A stretch of DNA of 7,828 nucleotides from an uncultured Granulosicoccus sp. (GCA_938016235.1 CALLPU010000465.1:1-7828), one strand, 5' to 3'. Shown: positions 1 through 6,685, counted from the first letter of the stretch. Translations and numbers: made by a program. The notes: a model not told the origin generated them from the sequence alone.

Positions 1-1286
1 TCCTCGAGGCTGCCATCAATCGGTAATTCACTCTCCAACCGAGCATTCTCAGCAGTCATCAAATCAACCGCCTCTCGCAGCGTATCAACTTCATGCTGTT
101 CATTACTGACATTGTGTGCGCTGGTACGCGCTACTTCACGGGCCTGTTCCAAGGCCTGAAGAGTTGATGAAGACAAGACAAGCGTAGACACATCCACCTC
201 GGTGTCTATGTTCAGATCTCTGGCAGCACGCAGCATATCGGCGAGCAGATCATCACAGGCTCTGCGCTGCTTATCCTGATTCTGTCCAGCCACCCATGCA
301 AGACTCTTGAGCGTCTCGATCGCCTCCAACCCATCTACCAGAATGAGATGATCCGCATTATACGGCTCACTTTTCTGCTCATTCTGTAGAGAAGCCAGTT
401 CGTTTTCCAGGCGTTCTACATCGCTACTGGCTTTGCTCTGTTTGGTCAGCAGAGCTTCTATCTCTTCGGAAGTGATAGCGAGGTCGCGAGGGTAGGCATC
501 AAAGGGTTTGATCCTGCTCTCAAGCTCTTCGATTTCCATCAATAGCGGACGTGCATCAATCAAGGCCCTAAGCGTGAGCTGCTGCCTGATTAACGCATTA
601 CGCTCTGAGCCTAAAGTCTGTTCAACCGCCAACGCCTGCGCATAAGCCTGGTTAAGTTTTCGATAGCCAGAAGCAGGAACATCAAGCTCTCGAATTTGCT
701 TTTCGATGTCTGCGTGTTTTTTCTTCAAAACTGCAAGGCGCGAATTTGTAGCACGTCGACGGTATAACTGATCAGCCTGATTTTCGATACTGTTCAGCAC
801 ACCACTCAAATCACCAATCCCGGCTGCAGCAGAAAAAAGCAGCGCCCCGATATCACCTTTACTGTTGACAATCTCCTCGCCACCCAGCTCAATACTTTCA
901 TCATCAATGCACAGCAACTTCCGATAGTCCACCATGGACAGTCCGCCGAGGTGCGATTGCAACGCAGACTCGCTGACTACATTGCTATTCTGGTCCAGCA
1001 AGGCGTTTTTTTGAGTGGGCAATCTGGTGAAATCACGGTGCTGCCCGTCAACTTCCAGCGTGCCGGAGATTCTCAGATTCTTGCGCTGATGTTGGAATCC
1101 GTAACTGTCTTTGCTGGGAAACCCGTAAAGAAGCCGCAAGTACGCCTCCATCACGGTGGTCTTGCCCGCCTCGTTTGGACCAAAGATGACGTGGAAATCA
1201 TGACCCGTGGCTTTTCGCGATCCAAAATCAAACTGCTTGTCAGAGAAATGCCCGAAAAACTCCAGATTCAATCGTTCAAGACGCAT
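1..1286 (-). CDS. SbcC/Rad50-like AAA ATPase, YhaN subgroup (3' end cut by window edge)
   Basis: The first 428 residues of an SMC-like DNA-repair ATPase are visible, and the gene runs off the left edge of the window. It opens MRLERLNLEFFGHFSD, the usual N-terminus of this family. A Walker A motif GPNEAGKTT is at residues 36-44. A conserved YhaN-type block follows, with GGEEI at about 135-139 and KGDIGALLFSAAAG at about 143-156. From about residue 165 onward the protein is rich in Glu, Gln, Lys, Arg and Leu, as expected of the ascending arm of a long coiled coil. Walker B and the second ATPase half should lie beyond the edge; family members are usually about 850-1150 residues. Its ATG shares one base with the TAA stop of the upstream nuclease gene (TAATG), implying translational coupling. 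By analogy with SbcCD and Mre11-Rad50, it should use ATP to control DNA-end access for the partner nuclease. The family call is firm; the exact substrate is inferred. Confidence 0.9.
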   Translation of the reverse strand, partial: MRLERLNLEFFGHFSDKQFDFGSRKATGHDFHVIFGPNEAGKTTVMEAYLRLLYGFPSKDSYGFQHQRKNLRISGTLEVDGQHRDFTRLPTQKNALLDQNSNVVSESALQSHLGGLSMVDYRKLLCIDDESIELGGEEIVNSKGDIGALLFSAAAGIGDLSGVLNSIENQADQLYRRRATNSRLAVLKKKHADIEKQIRELDVPASGYRKLNQAYAQALAVEQTLGSERNALIRQQLTLRALIDARPLLMEIEELESRIKPFDAYPRDLAITSEEIEALLTKQSKASSDVERLENELASLQNEQKSEPYNADHLILVDGLEAIETLKSLAWVAGQNQDKQRRACDDLLADMLRAARDLNIDTEVDVSTLVLSSSTLQALEQAREVARTSAHNVSNEQHEVDTLREAVDLMTAENARLESELPIDGSLE

Positions 1287-2524
1287 TACTCAGACGCACC
1301 TTTCATTTGCGCCAGCATGAATTCAGCGCCTTCGCTATTGATTGTGCGGCAGAGTTTCTCGATGATCGATTCATCGGACATCAACAGCGCTTTCTGGCCA
1401 GGCGGCAATTGCCCTATCAGGCTTTCAACCTCGCGTCTTGTCATTGTATTAAAGGAATCTTCCAGCTGAATGGCAGACATCAATGTTCCGAGTTCATCCG
1501 TTGCGCCAGTGGATGTGCGGTGATCAACAGGATCCTGTAAATCCAGCCTTACTTTTTCTATCCATAAGCTGTCTGTTTCCTCGGCAACACTCTGGATGTA
1601 TTCCTGCCATACGTCGATGTCCCTCAGCAGTTGCCAGCGCAGGTGTGTTCTACCAGTGAGTGTGACTCTGACAATGCCACTTTCCGATTCAATCGCCCGT
1701 GTCATGTCCTGGCAGTGCCTTCGAATAAGCGCTCGAACGTCATCTTCATTGTGTGCCGATGACACGTCGATAGGCAATGGCAGAAACTCAACCGCCGAGC
1801 TGTGTATCTCTTCTACGGATAAAATCTCCTGCTCAATACTGATCACCGTAGCGGACTTGGGTCCGGGCTCTCCGATGTCCCTGCCTTGCGGTATTCCAGG
1901 CATCACGATCCAGGGCGCCTCACTGTGAACCTGCCGTTTATGTATGTGCCCCAACGCCCAGTAATCGAATCCCATGCTCGATAACTCGGCAACCGTACAC
2001 GGCGCATAGGGATCATGAGCAGCAGATCCTGCCAGCGATGTATGCAACAAGGCTATGTTAATAGCGTTGGAGACCGGGTCCGGTATCTTCTTGTAAAGAC
2101 TATCCGGCGCATGCTTGCCACTGAAACTGACACCGTGAATCCAGATGTCGTGTTCATCAAGCTTCACCTTGCCACCACGACCATCAAACACATGCACATT
2201 GGCGGGTAAGGCGACATCACCAGTCAGCGGATTTTCAGCATCGTGATTACCCTTGATGTAGAACACCGGAATTCCGGCGATCTGCAATCGTTCCAGTTGA
2301 GCATTGAGAAAAGCGGCGGTCTTGGCGCTGCGTTTGGCGCCGTCGTAGAGATCTCCCGCGATGAGAAACGCGGCTACGGTTTCTGACAACGCATGGTCGA
2401 TCAATGTAACAAATGCTTCGCGAGTTGCTGATTTTACCTTCTCACTGAGCGCCTCGTTACGCCATGCCAATGAAACAAGCGGCGAATCGAGATGGACGTC
2501 AGCCGTGTGCAGTATTTTAATCAA
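1286..2524 (-). CDS. SbcD/Mre11-like DNA repair metallophosphoesterase, YhaO subgroup
   Basis: This is a calcineurin-like phosphoesterase of the DNA double-strand-break nuclease type. With the chosen start it is 412 residues. The metal-binding motifs appear in order: HTADVHLDS (6-14, Asp9 and His11), GDLYDG (Asp58), KGNHD (92-95 region), LLHT (His161) and GHIH (His193 and His195). All expected Mn-coordinating residues are present, so the enzyme looks intact. The C-terminal third is the less conserved capping and partner-binding part. No ATG exists at the 5' end. The frame is open back to a TTG at 2575, giving 17 extra residues, but I prefer the TTG at 2524. It yields MIKILHTADVHLDSPL, which matches where this family normally begins. 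Neither start has a strong Shine-Dalgarno sequence. The gene overlaps the YhaN-like ATPase gene by one base, the standard sbcDC-like arrangement, so the two are probably one operon and one complex. Confidence 0.9.
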   Translation of the reverse strand: MIKILHTADVHLDSPLVSLAWRNEALSEKVKSATREAFVTLIDHALSETVAAFLIAGDLYDGAKRSAKTAAFLNAQLERLQIAGIPVFYIKGNHDAENPLTGDVALPANVHVFDGRGGKVKLDEHDIWIHGVSFSGKHAPDSLYKKIPDPVSNAINIALLHTSLAGSAAHDPYAPCTVAELSSMGFDYWALGHIHKRQVHSEAPWIVMPGIPQGRDIGEPGPKSATVISIEQEILSVEEIHSSAVEFLPLPIDVSSAHNEDDVRALIRRHCQDMTRAIESESGIVRVTLTGRTHLRWQLLRDIDVWQEYIQSVAEETDSLWIEKVRLDLQDPVDHRTSTGATDELGTLMSAIQLEDSFNTMTRREVESLIGQLPPGQKALLMSDESIIEKLCRTINSEGAEFMLAQMKGASE

Positions 2525-2729
2525 CGACTTTGATTTCTCGAGAGCGATATCAAGCGAGGCGTTAGCGTACCCCAAGTCGAGAATTTAACACGACAGAGCA
2601 CGCCCACCGCGTCTGCACCGGATCTACTCTATCCAACACGGCAACGCCTCTGAATACACTGCGATGATCTCTGCGCTTGAAAAACCGCGGGAAATTCACG
2701 CCTGTCGGTTATAGCGCAATCCTGACTTG

Positions 2730-2846
2730 GGGTCGGTTCTCGTTAAATCGCGGTTTTCAGGCTGTAAAACACGGATTTAAGCCGCGAAAAGCACTGTTTT
2801 TCACCATAAAAGTATTGAAAAACAGCGAGTTACGGAGGTCCGACCC
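2730..2846. repeat. 117-bp element with imperfect terminal inverted repeats (REP/MITE-like)
   Basis: The element begins GGGTCGG and ends CCGACCC. The outer 28 bases of each end (2730-2757 and 2819-2846) match in inverted orientation at 22 of 28 positions without gaps. The first seven bases match perfectly, as do later blocks such as TCGC and GTTTT. Two smaller hairpins nest inside: 2745-2757 with 2766-2778 (10 of 13), and a perfect 10-bp pair 2794-2803 with 2816-2825 around a 12-base loop. The element can therefore fold either as one long cruciform or as two adjacent hairpins. No transposase is encoded and no target-site duplication is evident. The architecture resembles repetitive extragenic palindromes or non-autonomous mobile elements. 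It could also serve as a weak transcript-end structure for the transporter operon. The inverted repeat is read directly; its class is inferred. Confidence 0.6.
2794..2825 (-). other. 10-bp AT-rich stem-loop downstream of livF-like gene
   Basis: CTGTTTTTCA at 2794-2803 pairs perfectly with TGAAAAACAG at 2816-2825 around a 12-base loop. It lies about 40 bases past the livF-like stop on the transcribed strand and inside the larger inverted-repeat element. The stem is AT-rich and is followed by only a short TTTT run (in GCTTTTC). It may protect the 3' end of the transporter mRNA but is a poor candidate for a classical intrinsic terminator. Confidence 0.35.
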
Positions 2847-2848
2847 GC

Positions 2849-2872
2849 TGGTTAGCCCGTTGGTTAGATGGC
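2849..2872 (-). repeat. 12-bp tandem direct repeat spanning the livF-like stop codon
   Basis: TGGTTAG occurs at 2849-2855 and again at 2861-2867, exactly 12 bases apart. The two 12-base units (2848-2859 and 2860-2871) differ at only three or so positions. On the coding strand the upstream unit carries the TAA stop of the livF-like gene (2866-2864). The second unit supplies another in-frame TAA four codons later (2854-2852). A small tandem duplication that left a backup stop is the simplest reading. Confidence 0.55.
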
Positions 2873-3607
2873 GAGGTATTCGTGGCGGAGTTCTTCATTA
2901 TTCAGAACTTCTTCGGCGCTGCCGTTGAACACAATCTCACCGGTATCGAGGATCAGAGCAGAGTCGGATAATTTAAGCGCAGCCACCGCATTCTGCTCAA
3001 CCAGTATCGTGGTGATGCCGGTGTTTTTCACTTCGATCAACGCATTTTCAATATCGTGCCTGACCACCGGTGCCAGGCCTTCGTAGGGCTCATCCAGCAG
3101 CAACAGTTTGATATCCCGCGCCAGTGCACGGCCTATGGCCAGCATCTGCTGCTCGCCACCCGACAGCGTCGTGCCTTCCTGCTTTCGTCGCTCTTTCAGG
3201 CGCGGAAACAGATCGTAGATGCGTTCGTAATCCCAACCAACAGCACCTTCAATACGGGCAATATCCAGATTTTCCTCAACGGTTAAGCCGGGAATGATGC
3301 GACGGTCTTCCGGCACTAACTGGACACCTGCGAGCGCGGCTTCAAAATCCTGTTTTTCGTGCAGGGCTTCATTATGCAGCCAGATTTCTCCACTGCGGAC
3401 TTCCGGGCTGGCGGCACGAGCGATGGCGCGCAAGGTGGAAGTCTTGCCCGCACCATTGCGTCCCAGTAGCGCCACGATCTCACCTTCCTTGACATCGAAG
3501 GAGATGTTTTGAACGATGTAGCTGTCGCCGTAGTAAGCCTGCAAGCCCTTGACCCGGAAATAGCTATTGGCAGACGGTTGTGTTGCAGAATCTTGTGTGG
3601 CAGCCAT
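2864..3607 (-). CDS. livF: LivF-like ATPase of HAAT-family ABC importer
   Basis: This 247-residue protein is one of the two cytoplasmic ATPases that power the importer. Its motifs are Walker A GRNGAGKT (49-56), the Q-loop Gln96 in GVQLVPEDRRI, an ABC signature LSGGEQQ (148-154), Walker B LLLLDEP (168-174, Glu173) and the D-loop region EGLAP. The switch position has VEQN (203-206) instead of a His, which is normal for LivF and not a defect. VPEDRRIIPGLTVEENL is a hallmark of LivF-type subunits. Length is usual for the family, with about 15 extra N-terminal residues before the conserved domain. The ATG shares one base with the TAA of the livG-like gene (TAATG). GAGGAG at 3616-3621 sits 8 bases upstream and inside the livG coding region, so translation is likely coupled. 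It is the last gene of the operon. The transported substrate cannot be told from this subunit. Confidence 0.93.
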   Translation of the reverse strand: MAATQDSATQPSANSYFRVKGLQAYYGDSYIVQNISFDVKEGEIVALLGRNGAGKTSTLRAIARAASPEVRSGEIWLHNEALHEKQDFEAALAGVQLVPEDRRIIPGLTVEENLDIARIEGAVGWDYERIYDLFPRLKERRKQEGTTLSGGEQQMLAIGRALARDIKLLLLDEPYEGLAPVVRHDIENALIEVKNTGITTILVEQNAVAALKLSDSALILDTGEIVFNGSAEEVLNNEELRHEYLAI

Positions 3608-4368
3608 TAGACTTGCTCCTCGCCGAGGTAGGCTTCCTTGACCCTTGGATCAGCCTTCACCTCCTCCGGTGTGCCCTGACAGATGATACGCCCGCCGGCC
3701 AGAACCGTGATTCTGTCAGCGAGACTGAACACCACGTGCATGTCATGTTCGATAATTACCTTGGTCATACCTCGAGCCTTGATTCGCTTCAACAGGTCTA
3801 TGGTGGCGTTGGTATCGTGCCGAGCCATACCCGCAGTCGGTTCATCAAGCAGTAGCAAGCGAGGTTCCTGAGCAAGTCCCATTGCCAACTCCAGGCGTCG
3901 CTTGTCACCGCGAGACAGGCTGCCCGCTTCGCCACCGATCAATGAACCCAAACCCAGATCCTCGAGGATGCCTTCCGCTTTGGAGCGCGCATCAAGTTCT
4001 CCTGAAAAACGCTTGAACCACGAGAGCTTGAAGGCACCATCGCGCTTGGCCAGAACCGGAATCATGACGTTCTCAAGTAGAGAGAGCTCAGGAAATATCT
4101 CTGGTGTCTGGAATACACGTACTACACCGAGCTGATTGATCTGGTGAGGCTGCTTGCCAGTCAGGTTCTCACCATCAAAAACCACGTGCCCCGAGTCTGG
4201 ACGCAATCGACCAATGCACACGTTCAGCAGGGTGGATTTTCCGGCACCATTCGGACCGATGATGGCGTGCGTTTCACCTTCCCTGACCGACAGATCAATA
4301 TCACTCAAGGCATGCAGACCTGCGAAGCTCTTGTGCACATCCGCCACGTGCAATACGACGTTTTCCAT
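3607..4368 (-). CDS. livG: LivG-like ATPase of HAAT-family ABC importer
   Basis: The second ATPase of the importer is 253 residues from the chosen start. It has Walker A GPNGAGKST (38-46), Q-loop Gln87 in VFQTPEIFPELS, Walker B LLLLDEP (171-177) and switch His208 in IEHDM. The signature is LSRGD (151-155) followed by KRRLELAMGL, replacing the LSGGQ/LSYGQ seen in most homologues. The Ser and Gly that contact ATP are kept, so activity is expected. The linker between Q-loop and signature (about 100-135) is long, as is typical of LivG compared with LivF. The frame is open to a GTG at 4407, which would overlap livM by 29 bases. I chose the ATG at 4368 because a perfect AGGAG lies 7 bases before it and the protein then starts MENVVLHVADVHKSF. 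The AGGAG overlaps the livM stop. It should pair with the LivF-like subunit on the cytoplasmic face of the LivHM permease. Confidence 0.93.
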   Translation of the reverse strand: MENVVLHVADVHKSFAGLHALSDIDLSVREGETHAIIGPNGAGKSTLLNVCIGRLRPDSGHVVFDGENLTGKQPHQINQLGVVRVFQTPEIFPELSLLENVMIPVLAKRDGAFKLSWFKRFSGELDARSKAEGILEDLGLGSLIGGEAGSLSRGDKRRLELAMGLAQEPRLLLLDEPTAGMARHDTNATIDLLKRIKARGMTKVIIEHDMHVVFSLADRITVLAGGRIICQGTPEEVKADPRVKEAYLGEEQV

Positions 4369-4375
4369 GCCTGAG

Positions 4376-4381
4376 CTCCTA
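4376..4381 (-). promoter_or_regulatory. livG ribosome binding site fused to livM stop (TAGGAG)
   Basis: On the minus strand the livM-like gene ends TAG and the same bases begin AGGAG, seven bases before the livG ATG at 4368. This decides the livG start in favour of 4368 over the upstream in-frame GTG. It also means a ribosome terminating on livM covers the livG ribosome binding site. Confidence 0.8.
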
Positions 4382-5527
4382 TGAATTCGCTGCTGGCGTA
4401 GCGCCACCAGCGTCTACGGTGTTTTTCTTGTTACGCTTGAACAACAGCCCGATACGACGCACACCTTCCATGATGCCACCGGGCAGGAATATCACGGTGA
4501 TCATGAACAACAGACCGAGCGTCAGGTGCCAACCCTTGCCCACAAACAAACCGGCGATGTCAACAACGTAGGGCTGTATGGAGTCGGGCATGAAATCGAA
4601 AATCTGATTAAGGTTCGTCGTGTTGTATGCCGAGAATATATTCTCGAAATACTTGATGAGAGACGCACCCAGGAACGGACCCACCAGAGTTCCAGCGCCG
4701 CCCAGTATGGTCATTAACACGACTTCGCCAGATGCTGTCCATTGCATGCGTTCGGCGCCAGCCAGCGGATCGGTGACCGCCATCAACGCACCGGCCGCAC
4801 CGGCATACATGCCAGAGATCACAAAGGCCCAGATCAGGTAGGGCCGCGTATTCAAGCCGGTGTATGCCATGCGGTTCTGATTGGATTTGATGCCTCGCAG
4901 CATCACACCAAAGGGAGAGCGGAAAATTCGGATAGAGATAAAGAAGCCGATAATCAGTGCAGCCGCGCAGAAGTAGAAACCGGGCATGCCACTCATCTTC
5001 ATGCCGAACAGGTTGGTGGTGGGCAAGGTGCGAGTAGCCTCGATGCCTGCCATTGCATCGATCATTCGCGGATCGGCCAACGTCAGCTGTAATCCGGTTT
5101 CACCATTGGTGATGGGCGTGAGTACGGAATACGCCAAGTTGTACGACATCTGCGCAAACGCAAGGGTCAGTATCGAGAAATAGATTCCTGACCGGCGGAG
5201 ACTGATAAATCCGATGGCAAACGCAAAGATGCCCGCCATGAGGATGCTGAACATGACCGCCGGTAGCACATTCATAGTCAGCAACTTGAAACTCCAGACA
5301 GCCGTGTAAGAACCAATTCCCAGAAAAGCTGCGTGTCCAAATGACAGATAACCTGTCAGACCAAACAGTATATTGAAGCCAATGGCAAACAGGCCGAATA
5401 TCGCAAAGCGTTGCATCAGATCCGGGTAGTTCGCACCGAACGGCGCCAGCCAGATGGGCATGGTCAATACCGCGATGGCAAAACCAAAAAACAGAATCCA
5501 GTCGGATATGGCAGACATTTTATTCAT
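4379..5527 (-). CDS. livM: LivM-like permease of HAAT-family ABC importer
   Basis: This 382-residue inner-membrane permease belongs to the BPD_transp_2 type. About eight to ten hydrophobic segments are visible, beginning near residues 11-28, 40-55 and 60-80. The diagnostic block GLTGYLSFGHAAFLGIGSYT is at 56-75. SLRRSGIYFSILTLAFAQM follows at 109-127. The cytoplasmic coupling (EAA-like) loop is RGIKSNQNRMAYTGLN at 211-226. The late block GGAGTLVGPFLGASL is at 276-290. The protein is longer than E. coli-type LivM cores in two polar loops, about 138-180 and 292-335, probably outside the membrane core. The Lys/Arg-rich tail near 355-370 fits a cytoplasmic C-terminus. The ATG at 5527 has AGGAG six bases upstream; Met4 is a less likely alternative. 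It pairs with the LivH-like permease to form the translocation pore. Confidence 0.93.
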   Translation of the reverse strand: MNKMSAISDWILFFGFAIAVLTMPIWLAPFGANYPDLMQRFAIFGLFAIGFNILFGLTGYLSFGHAAFLGIGSYTAVWSFKLLTMNVLPAVMFSILMAGIFAFAIGFISLRRSGIYFSILTLAFAQMSYNLAYSVLTPITNGETGLQLTLADPRMIDAMAGIEATRTLPTTNLFGMKMSGMPGFYFCAAALIIGFFISIRIFRSPFGVMLRGIKSNQNRMAYTGLNTRPYLIWAFVISGMYAGAAGALMAVTDPLAGAERMQWTASGEVVLMTILGGAGTLVGPFLGASLIKYFENIFSAYNTTNLNQIFDFMPDSIQPYVVDIAGLFVGKGWHLTLGLLFMITVIFLPGGIMEGVRRIGLLFKRNKKNTVDAGGATPAANS

Positions 5528-5533
5528 GGGTAT

Positions 5534-5539
5534 CTCCTA
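5534..5539 (-). promoter_or_regulatory. livM ribosome binding site fused to livH stop (TAGGAG)
   Basis: The livH-like gene ends in TAG, which is the start of a perfect AGGAG six bases before the livM ATG at 5527. The layout is the same as at the livM-livG junction, so both junctions favour coupled, near-stoichiometric translation. Confidence 0.8.
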
Positions 5540-6553
5540 GTCTTCCATTATGCCTTTGCGACCCATCAAGCCTCGCGGCCTGACAAGCAAAACGATGACC
5601 GCTACCAGGTAGATGATGATCTGGTCGATGCCGGGTAAAACGCTCTTGATTTCATTCATGGACGCAAACGACTGAAGGATCCCTAACAGGAATCCGGCGA
5701 GCACCGCACCTCCGAGTGAACCCATGCCACCCACGACAACCACCACAAACGACAGCACTAGAAAGTCCATACCCATGTGGTAGTCCGGCGGCAGTATGGG
5801 CGTGTACATGACACCGGCAACACCTGCCACCACTGCTGCCAGGCCGAACACGATTGTGAAGCGTCGTTGAATATTGATTCCCAGCAACCCAACCATCTCG
5901 CGATCCTGCATACCAGCGCGAACCACCATGCCGAACGTGGTGAATTGCAGGAACGCAAACACACCGCCGATAATCGATAGCGAGAAAGCCAGATAGATCA
6001 ATCGCCACCACGGATAGACCAGATTGTCTCCCAGGCCAAACACGGCGCCGATGTTGGCGCTGCCCGAAACAATATCCGGTGCTGACTGCGGTATCGGATT
6101 CGCACCGAAGTAATGCTTGACGATTTCCTGAAGGATAATCGCCAGCCCGAATGTCACCAATATCTGGTCAGCGTGCGGACGTTTGTAGAAGTGGCGGATG
6201 AGCCCGCGCTCCATGATCAGCCCGATCAGCAACATGACGGGAATAGCCACCAGGATCGAAAACGGCACCGAATAGTCGACGATAAACCCTCCAACAACCG
6301 GGTACTTCGCCTCGAGGATCGGCACTTCCTTGTACGCGTCGAAGAAGGTAATGCTTTCATCCTTGACCTTGGTCGAGATCGTGAGGATTTTTTCAAGCGT
6401 GACCGCGCAAAAAGCGCCCAGCATGAACAAGGCACCGTGTGCAAAGTTCACCACACCCAGTGTGCCGAACACCAGGGTCAGGCCAAGCGCTATCAATGCG
6501 TAGGCGCCGCCCTTGTCCAGACCGTTCAATACTTGCAGTAATAGTGCGTCCAC
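5537..6553 (-). CDS. livH: LivH-like permease of HAAT-family ABC importer
   Basis: This 338-residue inner-membrane permease carries the LivH hallmarks. These are GLDKGGAYALIALGLTLVFG (11-30), VNFAHGALFMLGAF (35-48), the coupling loop RAGMQDREMVGLLGIN (212-227) and GGMGSLGGAVLAGFLLG (275-291), ending RPRGLMGRKG near the C-terminus. Hydrophobic stretches fit about eight membrane helices. A polar stretch at about 56-95, rich in Lys, Asp and Glu, lies between helix blocks and makes the protein some 30-45 residues longer than common LivH proteins (about 290-308). It is probably an extended loop. The start is GTG at 6553, supported by GAGG seven bases upstream (6561-6564). No ATG fits better. Together with the LivM-like protein it should form the heterodimeric channel through which the binding protein delivers substrate. 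Confidence 0.93.
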   Translation of the reverse strand: MDALLLQVLNGLDKGGAYALIALGLTLVFGTLGVVNFAHGALFMLGAFCAVTLEKILTISTKVKDESITFFDAYKEVPILEAKYPVVGGFIVDYSVPFSILVAIPVMLLIGLIMERGLIRHFYKRPHADQILVTFGLAIILQEIVKHYFGANPIPQSAPDIVSGSANIGAVFGLGDNLVYPWWRLIYLAFSLSIIGGVFAFLQFTTFGMVVRAGMQDREMVGLLGINIQRRFTIVFGLAAVVAGVAGVMYTPILPPDYHMGMDFLVLSFVVVVVGGMGSLGGAVLAGFLLGILQSFASMNEIKSVLPGIDQIIIYLVAVIVLLVRPRGLMGRKGIMED

Positions 6554-6560
6554 TTGCTTG

Positions 6561-6564
6561 CCTC
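6561..6564 (-). promoter_or_regulatory. Ribosome binding site supporting the GTG start of livH
   Basis: GAGG on the minus strand lies seven bases before the GTG at 6553. It is weaker than the AGGAG sites of livM and livG, and with the GTG codon it predicts lower initiation on livH than on its downstream neighbours. Confidence 0.6.
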
Positions 6565-6685
6565 GTCTATTTCTTGGCCGATCATCGGCAACAGTCCATC
6601 CCGACCTTGCAATGGATGCAACGCCGATAACGCGCTGTAGGGATGATCCGACTGAATTCGCATGAGCCCGTTGTCCTGGACAAGT

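Larger units (their letters stand above)
2525..2863. other. Non-coding spacer between livF-like and sbcD-like genes
   Basis: About 340 bases lie between the livF-like stop and the preferred nuclease start. No convincing gene is present; a plus-strand 83-codon frame (2677-2928) crosses the repeat element and the livF end and has no recognisable content. The spacer must hold the end of the transporter transcript and, if the repair pair has its own promoter, that promoter. I found no minus-strand -35/-10 pair good enough to call. The notable content is the 117-bp inverted-repeat element at 2730-2846. A sequence similar to part of its arms lies at about 2678-2695 (TGAAAAACCGCGG), so this may be degraded repeat debris. 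No oligo-T-tailed GC-rich terminator is visible on the minus strand. Confidence 0.6.

Noticed and set aside
951..1469. Plus-strand 172-codon open frame
   Set aside because: It is antisense to the YhaN-like and SbcD-like genes, which have clear motifs; its translation shows no recognisable domain.
2630..2690. Possible minus-strand promoter for the repair genes (TTCAAG, 17 bases, TGTATT)
   Set aside because: The spacing is right, but the boxes match only about 3 of 6 and 4 of 6 consensus bases, which is expected by chance in a spacer of this size.
2794..2825. Intrinsic terminator for the transporter operon
   Set aside because: The stem is AT-rich with a long loop and has no proper U-tract immediately after it, so I record it only as a stem-loop.
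2677..2928. Plus-strand 83-codon frame over the livF-sbcD spacer
   Set aside because: It runs through the inverted-repeat element and into the livF gene in antisense, has no Shine-Dalgarno sequence and no recognisable content.
4369..4407. Longer LivG start at GTG 4407
   Set aside because: It would overlap livM by 29 bases and adds a non-conserved MALRQQRIHRSSG leader, whereas the ATG at 4368 has a perfect AGGAG at 7 bases.
5652..6011. Minus-strand 119-codon frame inside livH
   Set aside because: It is an out-of-frame reading of the LivH-like gene; the Trp/Cys/Arg/Gly-rich product resembles no protein family.
6113..6541. Plus-strand 142-codon open frame
   Set aside because: It is the antisense shadow of the LivH-like permease; its His/Gln/Asp-rich composition is typical of reverse-read membrane-protein codons.
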